Assembly (NCBI GenBank): GCA_016935045.1
Contig: JAFGRS010000253.1
Span: 1-6,418 of the forward strand
Direction of reading: 5' to 3'
Source: Lentisphaeria bacterium
GTDB lineage: Bacteria > Verrucomicrobiota > Lentisphaeria > Oligosphaerales > JAFGRS01
Length of the DNA stretch: 6,418 nt
The first letter of the stretch is position 1. Every line of letters begins with the position of its first letter. Position numbers and translations under genes: made by a program. Under the pieces are notes generated by a model. The model was not told the origin of the DNA. It ran no database searches and saw only the letters and a program-made list of their open reading frames with translations. Shown here in pieces: positions 1-6,418 of the stretch.

Positions 1-3000
1 CACGAGGTGCTCCACCGGCCCGGCGCTGCGCCACTGGACCGGGATCGTCTGCCCGGAGAACAGCTCCTGCAGGCCCTTTGCCTCGCCGCGGTACCGATAG
101 GTGATGGTGAGGGACGCATCGTGGAGAGGGGCGTTGGTGTCCAGGCTCAGGTTGAAGGCGGTATGGGTCCCCGTGCCCGTCCCGATCGTTTCGTGCTGGA
201 AGGACGCATCGCCGGTGACGAAGTCGACCCGTGGGGGGGAGGGTGCAAGAGATCGTTCCAGGAGCACGAGCCGGGGAAAGAGTTCGGGTTGGTGGAAGCC
301 CTTTCCCTGCATGTGGACGGCAGCCACGGACTGGCGTTCCCCGCCGGCCGGGGTGAGGTCCCGGCACAGGTTCAGCCGCTGGCGGTTGTGGGGGCGGATG
401 ACTCCCCCGAGGTCCTCGGCCGGGATGCGCACCTCGACGGTGTACCCGGCGGCGTCACGCCTTGCGGCATGCTCGATGCGGCCGTTCCACTGCCGGTTGA
501 GGACCGTACGCCCGTCGGGCTGCTGCTCGCAGCGCTCATCGTGCAGGTTGCCGAAGAGATCCACCATCAGGTGTCGGTACTGCCCGTCTCCCTGGGGGTC
601 GACGAAGATCTCGACGCGCGGATGGAGACCGATGTTGTCGCGGACCTCGCGCCGCACCTCCAGGGTATCGGCACCCGGCCGGGTGCAGCGAAAGGCCACA
701 TAGAGCGCCTGGGGCTCCCACAACACGCGGGCTTCCGTTTCCCATACCGCCAACTGCAGGGCCTTGTGGTCGAAGAAGTGCTGTACGGCTTCGGTGTTCT
801 GCCATGCCGGTTCGTTCAGGATGCCGTCGATGCCAGGGGGCACACCGACGGGACAGGCATGGATGGTGCGGCGCAGCGCGGCTTCCCTCAGCCAACCGGG
901 CAGCCGCAGCCCTTCGGTGATCTTCGCCAGGTCCTGCTCCACCTCCGCCATGCGAGCGGCCAGGCAGTCGAAATCGCAGAAGTACAGGGGGCCGACCACG
1001 CGGCGGACCTTGACGGGTGCCTGGGCCGCGGGCGCCCCCTGCAGCCAGCTCGCGATGGCGGATCGCGCCTGCCGTTCTTTCTCCAGGCATTCCCGGGCCG
1101 CCTCCACTCGTCTCCGGCCCGAAGCCGTCTCCCCGGCGAGCAGGAGTTGGCGGGCCGCCAGCAGCTGGGCCTGCACCCTGGCCCAGACCCTGGCCCCGTA
1201 CAGGTAGCGGTAGGCGTCGCAGAACCAGGGGTAGGCCTCGTCCCGAACGACCGCACCTCCCTGTTCCCTCGCCCGGCTGTCCCGTTGCCGGACCTTCTCG
1301 AAGGCGGTGAGAACCTCCGTCGCGGCGTCTGCCTGTTCCGCCATGGCCGCCGCCAGGTCCGGAAGCGCCTGTCCCCTGCCGGCGCGGTAGCCGGCCATTT
1401 TCTCGGGCTCGCAGAGGAACTCGAAGCTCAGGCTGCGTGCCAGGGCTGGGGCCAGGATCTCCCCCGCCTCCCGGCCATAGTGCTCGGAACAGACCCTACG
1501 CAGGATCTCGGCCGCCAGCTCCCGCGGTCCCACCGCGGCCTGCGGACCGGGGGGATCCCAGCGGACCGGGAAGGGCTCGGCGCCCTGCGTACCCGTGGCG
1601 TTCCAGGCACACTCGGCCCCGTGGAGCTGCATCTCCGGGAATTGGGACTGGAAGGAGAGGTAGAGGATGTCCTCGTAGCCGGCGTAGTGGAACGTCCCGG
1701 AATGCCGGGCCCGGGCCGTGAACAGGGGCTGCCATTCCCGCGGAGATGTAATTTCATAATAGCTGTAAAAAATTCGTTTTCCCCAAAGCTCCCGCATGCG
1801 GTCGTAGCGGTCGCGGGTGCTTTCGCGGATGCAGATGGCGACGTCGGGGGGCAGCAGCCTGTTCAGTTGCCGGATGGCGTTTGCGTTCCACGCGGCGGCC
1901 TCCTCGGCCGTCTGTCGGGCGGCCACGGGGTTGCCTCCCTCGGCCACGATGCGCTCGGCGATGCTCGGGGCATCGAAGGAGGCCGGTGAGTAGGGGTAGA
2001 CCACCGCGACGAAGCGAAGGTCGGGGTTCTCCTCTCTGAGGATGCGATACCAGATGTTCCAGACATCGGCATCGGCCCTGGCGAAGTCGTCCCCGTAGTT
2101 CCCGCGGCAGACGGGACAGCGTTCCTTCCAGTGGGCCGGATTGCTCCAACCGCCGCCGTCACAGGCGTGGAGGTAGAATCCGTCGATGGCCGATTCCCTG
2201 AGGAAGGAGGCGTAGCGACGGGCCTTCTCCTCGTGCAGGTCGTGCCGGCTCCAGCAGAAGTACTCGCTGTGGGCCGTATGCAGCACGATGTCCTGAAAGT
2301 CCGGGCGGTCCTTGTCGCGCGGGTACTCGCCGATGTTGGACTTGGCCTGGCCGAAGAACCGCACCCCCCGGGCGCAAGCGTATTCGTGGATCTCGCGGTA
2401 CAGCGCCCGTACTGTGGGGGATTCCTCATAGCGGTAGCGCCCGACCCAATTGACCTTGTGCCGGAAGAGCCAGTCGACGTAGGCCTTCTGGCTGGCCACA
2501 AAGCGGGCCGCGTCCTCTTTGAGCCGTTCGGGCACGTCCGGTTCCTGCAGTTTCTGGAGCTGCCAGAAGACGCCGATGGGGTACTGGGCCGGCCAGTAGT
2601 TGACCTGGCCGATCTGCCGGTCGCGGTAGTCGGGCCAGTCGCGGATGTCGACGGCGTCGAGTTGCGGCTGGCCGTTGGCGACTTCGAGCAGGCAGCGCAG
2701 CGTCACGGCGGCATAGAGCGTGCCCTGGGGATCGGAACCGGCCAGCAGACAACGGCGGCGATCCGGCGCAAAGCGGATCGCGTAGCCCTGGGGACCGGGA
2801 TCCGTGGGAGAGACCTTCAGACCTGCGCCACGGATGGCCGCCTCGCCTGCCGGGGTGCCGGCAACCGCGAGGACGATTCCCGGACCGGCCCCATCCCCGG
2901 GGTAGGACTCGACGACGGGCAGCGGTGGGGCACCGAACTCCGCCAACCTGGCGTTGATCTCCTCCGCGCCAAGCCGGAGCTTCGGCTCCCGACTCGTCAG

Positions 3001-3282
3001 TACAATGGCGGCGCCGGCAAGGGGCATGACCCTGCGCAGGGGCTGCACTTCCTTTGGTTTCGGGATGATGAGATCCACGTCGGAGCCCCGGAGAAGGGCC
3101 ACCGCAACCACGCCCAGCGCCGCAACGACCGCCACCGTTCCGCGAGCTGCCCGGAGTGGCCCGCACGGCCCATGGCGCCCGGGAGTGCAACGGTCCAGGG
3201 AGTAGGCAACCTCGCGAGGCCCGTTCGTTCCCTCGCCGGGCGCGTGGATGCGCCCCGTAGACGGTTCCCTTCGTGAAGGCAT
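1..3282 (-). CDS. Large membrane-anchored glycosidase-like protein (GH20/GH67-type N-domain, TIM-barrel-like core, CBM9-like domain), 3' end off window
   Basis: One uninterrupted minus-strand frame of at least 1094 residues with no stop before the left edge. Residues about 48-64 form a hydrophobic segment, so the protein is probably exported or anchored. Residues about 70-214 resemble the N-terminal domain shared by GH20, GH67 and GH84 enzymes: it opens with IIPKPKEV (72-79), contains AGSDPQGTLYAA (181-192) and ends in RDWPDYRDR. Residues about 215-570 look like a TIM barrel. They carry a D-G-G-G (375-378) plus CPVC (389-392) arrangement similar to DUF4838 proteins, YGDD (396-399), and an ECAWN motif (557-561) reminiscent of a GH84-type loop. 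Residues about 583-800 are helix-rich. Residues about 817-1009 are CBM9-like, opening with IDGILNEPAW and containing RVEIFVDPQGDGQY. A further sandwich domain begins after 1015. Catalytic residues cannot be assigned. It lies 118 bases after the DUF1593 gene, probably cotranscribed. The start at 3282 was chosen for its Shine-Dalgarno; an in-frame ATG at 3309 and a GTG at 3135 are alternatives. The coding assignment is secure, the enzyme activity is not. Confidence 0.88.
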   Translation of the reverse strand, partial: MPSRREPSTGRIHAPGEGTNGPREVAYSLDRCTPGRHGPCGPLRAARGTVAVVAALGVVAVALLRGSDVDLIIPKPKEVQPLRRVMPLAGAAIVLTSREPKLRLGAEEINARLAEFGAPPLPVVESYPGDGAGPGIVLAVAGTPAGEAAIRGAGLKVSPTDPGPQGYAIRFAPDRRRCLLAGSDPQGTLYAAVTLRCLLEVANGQPQLDAVDIRDWPDYRDRQIGQVNYWPAQYPIGVFWQLQKLQEPDVPERLKEDAARFVASQKAYVDWLFRHKVNWVGRYRYEESPTVRALYREIHEYACARGVRFFGQAKSNIGEYPRDKDRPDFQDIVLHTAHSEYFCWSRHDLHEEKARRYASFLRESAIDGFYLHACDGGGWSNPAHWKERCPVCRGNYGDDFARADADVWNIWYRILREENPDLRFVAVVYPYSPASFDAPSIAERIVAEGGNPVAARQTAEEAAAWNANAIRQLNRLLPPDVAICIRESTRDRYDRMRELWGKRIFYSYYEITSPREWQPLFTARARHSGTFHYAGYEDILYLSFQSQFPEMQLHGAECAWNATGTQGAEPFPVRWDPPGPQAAVGPRELAAEILRRVCSEHYGREAGEILAPALARSLSFEFLCEPEKMAGYRAGRGQALPDLAAAMAEQADAATEVLTAFEKVRQRDSRAREQGGAVVRDEAYPWFCDAYRYLYGARVWARVQAQLLAARQLLLAGETASGRRRVEAARECLEKERQARSAIASWLQGAPAAQAPVKVRRVVGPLYFCDFDCLAARMAEVEQDLAKITEGLRLPGWLREAALRRTIHACPVGVPPGIDGILNEPAWQNTEAVQHFFDHKALQLAVWETEARVLWEPQALYVAFRCTRPGADTLEVRREVRDNIGLHPRVEIFVDPQGDGQYRHLMVDLFGNLHDERCEQQPDGRTVLNRQWNGRIEHAARRDAAGYTVEVRIPAEDLGGVIRPHNRQRLNLCRDLTPAGGERQSVAAVHMQGKGFHQPELFPRLVLLERSLAPSPPRVDFVTGDASFQHETIGTGTGTHTAFNLSLDTNAPLHDASLTITYRYRGEAKGLQELFSGQTIPVQWRSAGPVEHLV

Positions 3283-3291
3283 GGTCGTGGT

Positions 3292-3297
3292 TCCTCT
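3292..3297 (-). promoter_or_regulatory. Shine-Dalgarno favouring the start at 3282
   Basis: On the minus strand AGAGGA lies nine bases upstream of the ATG at 3282-3280. The alternative ATG at 3309 has GGAG only one base before it, which is too close to work well. This is why 3282 is preferred as the start of the large glycosidase-like gene. The spacing is slightly long, so the choice is moderate. Confidence 0.45.
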
Positions 3298-3400
3298 CGG
3301 GGACGTCATGCTCCATGCAGCCCGGGCCCTGGATCCGGCGCCAACCCGGTCAGAACGTGCAGAGCGTATCCCTCCGCGGCCGCATGGGCGCCGCGTGGCG

Positions 3401-5269
3401 TCACTGCCCTTGTCGCCACACTTCGAGGCCGGAGACATTCGCGGCGCCGCCGTGGCTGGTCAGCTCGATTCTGCCGCCGGTCACGTCCACGATCCAGGGA
3501 CCCAGGCGGTGCCACTCGCCGGTGACTCCGCTGTTGTGGTTGCGCGCCACCACGCGTCCATTGAGGGACAAGGTGACGTTCTCCGGGTTGTTGTCCTCCC
3601 AGACGTAGGCGTAGACCGCGTAGGTGCCGGGGGGGATGTCCGTCAGGGCGAAGGTCGGCTGTGTGCTCCAGCGGAAGGAGTGGATCATGGCCGCGCGGGC
3701 CTCGTCCGTGGCAGGACGCAGCGGTACGCGCGGGTTGTTGATGGGTGCGTCCTTGCAGGAGAAGCCGGGCGCGTCGTCGCCCTCCCACTGCCGACCGTCG
3801 ATGACGATTGCCGGGCCGTTGATGTTGACACCCCGGTAGAATGCCCAGGGCCCGGTCCCGGCGGGGGGGCCGTCCAGGTGCAGGATGGGGGTTGTCAGGT
3901 AGGGGTCTTCGGGTTCCGGCTGCGGTTCCCCGCTGACCTCGACGATCACGCGCCGATAGCGGGTCAGGGGCGGCGAACCGTTGTCGCTGACTTCGAGGAT
4001 CACGTGGATGCTGCGTCCCGAGGCTTCCGGGACCACCTCGAGCGTTGCGTCGGGGGTGTCTGCGCCGGGCAGCCCGGGCTCGCCCCAGTAGCTCCCCGCG
4101 TCCCGGTAGATCCACCACCGGTAGGCGAGGGCATTGCCATCCGGGTCGGAGCTGCCGGCGGCGCTGAGCGGTATTCTGGCGCCCGGATCGGTCGCGATGC
4201 GGAGCACGGCCTTCGTCGCGTCCCCGTTGCATACCGGCACGGGCGCGTGGTTGCAGGCGGCAAAGGGCTGCACGCACCAGTCGGCACGCGCGGCCCAGTC
4301 GTTCTGGAAGGCGGCCGCCCAGCGCAGGATCGCGCGCTGGCGGTCCCTGCCGTCGGCAGCGGAGAGCCAGCGGCCGTCCCGGCGTTCGAAACGCCCGCCC
4401 CAACCGCCCCAGCTTGGGTCGAGGTGGGACCCGAGACCGACGTCAATCAGGTGGAGAAAAGCCGGCGAGTCCCCCTCAGAACGGAAACGCCCGTCGCCGT
4501 GGGCTTCGTAGAGAGCGGCGAGGGGGCCATGGTCCCGCAGGATGTTCGCCTGCATCCAGCGGGCGTCGAAGTAGGCCTGTTCCTCGGGACTCATGATCTT
4601 CTGCCAGCCGTAGGCGATGGCCCCGAAGGCGGTGCTGAGGATCAGCTCCACCTTCGGCCAACGCTTCAGGATGTAGGCATCCATGGTGTTGTCCTGCACC
4701 GCGATGAGGAACAGCTTCGCCTTGCGCGAGACCTCCTCCACCCGCTCGGGGTGCTCTTCCTCGATGGTCTTGAGCGCCCGGGCAATGGTGTTGGCGCCGC
4801 CCCAGGCCTGGAGCCAGACCGGGGAGGGGTCGGGGTCGAGGAGCACGTCGACGATGCGTTGGGACCCGGGGCTGGGCCGATCCATGTCGCCTTCGTAGGC
4901 TACGTTGCCGACGAATACCTGGCCGCGCAGATGGGCCGGCGTCGGGTAGCCCGGGTCGTTGGACGCCAGGCTCGGGAAGACCCGTTCGTAGGCATCGAGC
5001 TGACGGTCCAGCCAGGACTCGTCCTCCCAGTTGTGGCGTGCGTGGGTGGCGTCGCCCTTCCAATGATACTTCGAACTCGAGTGGACGATGCCCCGGATGT
5101 CCCACTCGTTGGCATACATCAGGAAGCGGATCATCGAGCAACGGTCGTCAATCTCGCCGTCCGTGGTGGCAATGGTGCGCAGGCGGCCGGTGCCGTCACC
5201 CGCGCGGGAAGAAAGACCCGGGGCAGAGACCAGAAGCAGGCAGGGGAGAAGCATCGCTGACCGAACCAT
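3401..5269 (-). CDS. Secreted DUF1593/Sde182-type nucleoside-hydrolase-like protein with Ig-like and malectin-like C-terminal domains
   Basis: A complete 622-residue protein ending in TGA. The start at 5269 is preferred over upstream in-frame codons because of a GGAGGT six bases before it and an immediate signal peptide (MVRSAMLLPCLLLVSAPG). Residues about 31-340 match the DUF1593 family (PF07632, named for Sde182, a cellulose-binding protein of Saccharophagus), which has a nucleoside-hydrolase-like fold. TTDGEIDD (35-42) resembles the Asp-rich metal and ribose site of nucleoside hydrolases, and WLQAWGGANTIARAL (152-166) is typical of the family. Residues about 341-447 form the Ig-like C-terminal domain with AGSSDPDGNALAYRWW. 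A Pro/Glu linker (448-457) leads to a malectin-like sandwich (about 463-620) with NGPAIVIDG and LNGRVVARNHNSG. It probably binds or cleaves a glycan or glycoside outside the cytoplasm; the substrate is unknown. It sits between a lyase gene and a large glycosidase-like gene, all in one direction. Confidence 0.93.
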   Translation of the reverse strand: MVRSAMLLPCLLLVSAPGLSSRAGDGTGRLRTIATTDGEIDDRCSMIRFLMYANEWDIRGIVHSSSKYHWKGDATHARHNWEDESWLDRQLDAYERVFPSLASNDPGYPTPAHLRGQVFVGNVAYEGDMDRPSPGSQRIVDVLLDPDPSPVWLQAWGGANTIARALKTIEEEHPERVEEVSRKAKLFLIAVQDNTMDAYILKRWPKVELILSTAFGAIAYGWQKIMSPEEQAYFDARWMQANILRDHGPLAALYEAHGDGRFRSEGDSPAFLHLIDVGLGSHLDPSWGGWGGRFERRDGRWLSAADGRDRQRAILRWAAAFQNDWAARADWCVQPFAACNHAPVPVCNGDATKAVLRIATDPGARIPLSAAGSSDPDGNALAYRWWIYRDAGSYWGEPGLPGADTPDATLEVVPEASGRSIHVILEVSDNGSPPLTRYRRVIVEVSGEPQPEPEDPYLTTPILHLDGPPAGTGPWAFYRGVNINGPAIVIDGRQWEGDDAPGFSCKDAPINNPRVPLRPATDEARAAMIHSFRWSTQPTFALTDIPPGTYAVYAYVWEDNNPENVTLSLNGRVVARNHNSGVTGEWHRLGPWIVDVTGGRIELTSHGGAANVSGLEVWRQGQ

Positions 5270-5275
5270 GGGTGT

Positions 5276-5281
5276 ACCTCC
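5276..5281 (-). promoter_or_regulatory. Strong Shine-Dalgarno of the DUF1593 gene
   Basis: The minus strand reads GGAGGT, a near-perfect anti-16S match, six bases before the ATG at 5269. It decides the start of the DUF1593/Sde182-type protein: the open frame continues upstream to 5371, but those extra residues are Arg-rich and precede the signal peptide, as expected of untranslated leader. Confidence 0.8.
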
Positions 5282-5302
5282 ATGACCGTGACGCTGTCGA
5301 TC

Positions 5303-5313
5303 ACACGCCGTGT
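5303..5313. promoter_or_regulatory. Small palindrome in the leader of the DUF1593 gene, possible operator
   Basis: ACACG-C-CGTGT is a perfect 5-base dyad around one central base, 34-44 bases upstream of the start at 5269. A palindrome in the leader is compatible with an operator, but no -10/-35 pair could be placed with confidence beside it and a dyad this short can occur by chance. Confidence 0.2.
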
Positions 5314-5426
5314 TCCGTGAACCGCACGTCCGCGCGACCCGTTTGGCAGGTATTCGCCGGCGGAACCCCAAGAGGAGAGTGGAACTCCGCAGGTGTCACG
5401 GGCCGAGTGGCATAAGTCCCGGAGGA

Positions 5427-5447
5427 GTCGCGCTCGGCTCGCGCGAC
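5427..5447. repeat. Perfect 7-bp inverted repeat (hairpin) in the intergenic region
   Basis: GTCGCGC (5427-5433) and GCGCGAC (5441-5447) pair perfectly around a seven-base loop. On the minus strand the stem can be extended past a small internal loop by GGAG (5451-5454) with CTCC (5421-5424), counting from the outer ends. No T run follows on either strand, so it is not a canonical intrinsic terminator. The loop holds one copy of the GAGCCGAG motif (minus sense) repeated 61 bases away. Confidence 0.6.
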
Positions 5448-5464
5448 CTACTCCCGTGCCGGCG

Positions 5465-5544
5465 GGCTTGCGCCATCCCCCTCGCGACGCCCTCTCGGCT
5501 CACCTCGCCTTCCGCCGGGTAAGGTGTTCTCGGCCTCGCAAGCC
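5465..5544. repeat. 8-bp inverted repeat enclosing a structured 64-base core
   Basis: GGCTTGCG (5465-5472) and CGCAAGCC (5537-5544) are exact reverse complements. Inside them CACCT and AGGTG, and nested CCTT and AAGG, can also pair, and a second copy of the GAGCCGAG motif (5494-5501, minus sense) is present. The region could fold as a leader or inter-cistronic RNA structure or be the remains of a mobile repeat. Nothing in it matches a known RNA family that I recognise. Confidence 0.4.
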
Positions 5545-5558
5545 TCTGCCTGCGGTCC

Positions 5559-5574
5559 GGCCCCATGCGGGACC
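5559..5574 (-). other. Hairpin just downstream of the heparinase-type gene, weak terminator candidate
   Basis: In minus-strand RNA GGUCCC and GGGGCC form a six-pair stem (one G-U) with a GCAU tetraloop, starting 26 bases after the stop codon. GGTCC can alternatively pair with a GGACC ending at 5554. A T tract is missing after the stem, so it may protect the 3' end or attenuate transcription rather than terminate it. Confidence 0.3.
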
Positions 5575-5599
5575 ATTGACAAACCCGTTTTTCCCCCAA

Positions 5600-6418
5600 C
5601 TACCGCGCCCGGGAGGCATGCTCCCGCACACCCTCGAGGTCGATGGTCACATCTCCCGGACGACGGGGGTCGAAGGAGACCGTGCGTTCCCCGGCACCGG
5701 CGCCGACCGTGACGCGCGCCGAACCGCCGAAGGACACGCGGGGCTGGGTATCCCCCTCGCGCCAGGCCACCAAGGCGGTCAGGAAGCTCCACTGCCGTGC
5801 CGGCTCCCGGTTGGTGATCCATACATTGTGCCGCATCCAGCTCGATTCCGGGAGAGTGCGTCCCTTGCGCACGAGGGCGGCCGCGGTCTCCTCGTACATG
5901 TCGTGCCCGGTAATGGGGTTCCGGAAGCCGTCGCGGAGCTGCAGGTCGGCGACCTCGATGGCGTCCGCCGGCCCGGCCAAGGCCACCAGCGCATGCACAT
6001 CCCCCATGCGGTAGCGCAGGGCCGGTCCCGCCGCGTCCACGTCGAGGGGTACGTCGGGCGCCACATGGAACAGCCACGAGAAGCGGGCCGGATCGGCGTC
6101 GGGCGCCATGGCCAGGTCGTCGTAGACCGCGAACCAGGTACCATCGACGAAGACCACGTGCCGATGCCAGCGCAGCAGCCCGGGCACGGTCTGGTAGGCG
6201 TAGGTGGCGTCGCCGGCCCAATGGACGAAGCCGGCTCCCTCGCGGTAGGCCAGCAGGCGTCCGCAGAACGGCCGTTTGGGGGCCTTCGGATTCCATTCCT
6301 GGCCGCTGCCGTTGACGAGGATGACGTTATGACTCAGGGAATGGCGCGCGTGGGGATCGGGGTAGGCCGTGTATCCTCCGCCGGCGCTCAGGGCCTGGCC
6401 GTAGGCGTGCCAGACGAA
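5600..6418 (-). CDS. Heparinase II/III-family protein, C-terminal part (5' end off window)
   Basis: The last 272 residues of a protein whose start lies beyond the right edge; it ends in TAG at 5602-5600. The first visible residues, FVWHAYGQAL, followed by SHNVILVNGSGQ (residues 29-40 of the visible part) and WAGDATYAYQ, then RHVVFVDGTWFAVYDDL, are the conserved order of the C-terminal beta-sandwich region of heparinase II/III-like polysaccharide lyases (Hepar_II_III, PF07940; families such as PL12, PL15, PL17, PL21). The family cuts uronic-acid-containing polysaccharides by beta-elimination, usually in the periplasm or outside the cell. The His of the S-H-N motif (visible residue 30) is likely the conserved His of this region. 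The catalytic Tyr and signal peptide would lie off the window, so activity, substrate and export cannot be judged. A GTG at 6187 is inside the conserved domain and is not the start. It is the first gene of the co-directional set seen here. Confidence 0.88.
   Translation of the reverse strand, partial: FVWHAYGQALSAGGGYTAYPDPHARHSLSHNVILVNGSGQEWNPKAPKRPFCGRLLAYREGAGFVHWAGDATYAYQTVPGLLRWHRHVVFVDGTWFAVYDDLAMAPDADPARFSWLFHVAPDVPLDVDAAGPALRYRMGDVHALVALAGPADAIEVADLQLRDGFRNPITGHDMYEETAAALVRKGRTLPESSWMRHNVWITNREPARQWSFLTALVAWREGDTQPRVSFGGSARVTVGAGAGERTVSFDPRRPGDVTIDLEGVREHASRAR

Larger units (their letters stand above)
5270..5599. other. 330-base intergenic region without a supported gene
   Basis: The stretch between the heparinase-type stop and the DUF1593 start contains the hairpins, palindrome and Shine-Dalgarno listed separately. 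Three related copies of a CTCGGC(C)TC motif (plus sense) lie at about 5433, 5494 and 5529. The short open frames crossing it (for example 5599-5396 minus, 67 codons) have no ribosome binding site and a composition like unconstrained GC-rich DNA. Its length leaves room for a promoter of its own for the two downstream genes, but I could not identify a convincing one. Confidence 0.5.

Noticed and set aside
1743..1797. Internal promoter in the AT-rich patch
   Set aside because: TTTACA and TATTAT can be seen on the minus strand but no -35/-10 pair has proper spacing, and the site lies deep inside a continuous coding frame.
7..1989. 660-codon open frame on the plus strand
   Set aside because: It is antisense to the large glycosidase-like gene, whose minus frame shows clear domains (CBM9-like, GH20/GH67-type). 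The plus translation is Gly/Pro/Arg/Leu-rich with no recognisable family, a mirror effect of GC-rich codon usage.
2426..3316. 296-codon minus-strand frame overlapping the N-terminal part of the glycosidase-like gene
   Set aside because: It is very rich in Arg, Gly, Pro and Ala with no motif, and occupies a different frame from the one carrying the GH20/GH67-type domain.
3248..5260. 670-codon open frame on the plus strand
   Set aside because: It is antisense to almost the whole DUF1593 gene, which has a signal peptide, a strong Shine-Dalgarno and recognisable domains. The plus translation shows no family features.
5559..5574. Canonical rho-independent terminator after the heparinase-type gene
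   Set aside because: The stem is present but no T run follows it on the minus strand, so it was listed only as a hairpin.
5396..5599. 67-codon minus-strand frame in the intergenic region
   Set aside because: It would need a TTG start overlapping the heparinase stop, has no ribosome binding site, and its composition is Arg/Pro-rich without any recognisable feature.
5448..6296. 282-codon minus-strand frame over the heparinase-type gene
   Set aside because: It is an out-of-frame shadow. The frame ending at 5600 carries the conserved heparinase II/III motifs in the expected order.

Overview
The window is strongly GC-rich and holds three genes, all on the minus strand and reading from the right edge to the left. 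Third codon positions are mostly G or C. The protein content is a secreted or membrane-anchored polysaccharide-degradation set: a heparinase II/III-type lyase, a DUF1593 (Sde182-type) nucleoside-hydrolase-like protein with added beta-sandwich domains, and a very large multidomain glycosidase-like protein ending in a CBM9-like module. This kind of content is common in environmental Planctomycetota, Verrucomicrobiota/Kiritimatiellota and related polysaccharide degraders. That placement is an inference from gene content and composition; no marker gene is present.

Layout in transcription order. (1) 6418-5600: the last 272 residues of a heparinase II/III-family protein, cut by the right edge. (2) 5599-5270: a 330-base gap with no convincing gene. 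It holds several hairpins, direct copies of a short GAGCCGAG motif, a small palindrome and a strong Shine-Dalgarno sequence. (3) 5269-3401: a complete 622-residue DUF1593/Sde182-type protein with a signal peptide, a nucleoside-hydrolase-like Asp motif, an Ig-like domain and a C-terminal malectin-like sandwich. (4) 3400-3283: a 118-base gap without a recognisable terminator. (5) 3282-1: at least 1094 residues of one open frame that runs off the left edge without a stop. It has an N-terminal hydrophobic anchor, a GH20/GH67-type N-terminal domain, a TIM-barrel-like region, a helical region, a CBM9-like domain and the start of another sandwich.

The order and shared direction suggest one saccharolytic locus. 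The lyase would cut a uronic-acid-containing polysaccharide, and the two downstream proteins would bind or further process the fragments outside the cytoplasm. The joint substrate is not determined by the sequence. Heparinase-type lyases and GH20/GH84/GH67-related folds together point to a uronate- and/or amino-sugar-containing glycan, but this is inference. No RNA genes, CRISPR arrays, insertion sequences or plus-strand genes were supported.
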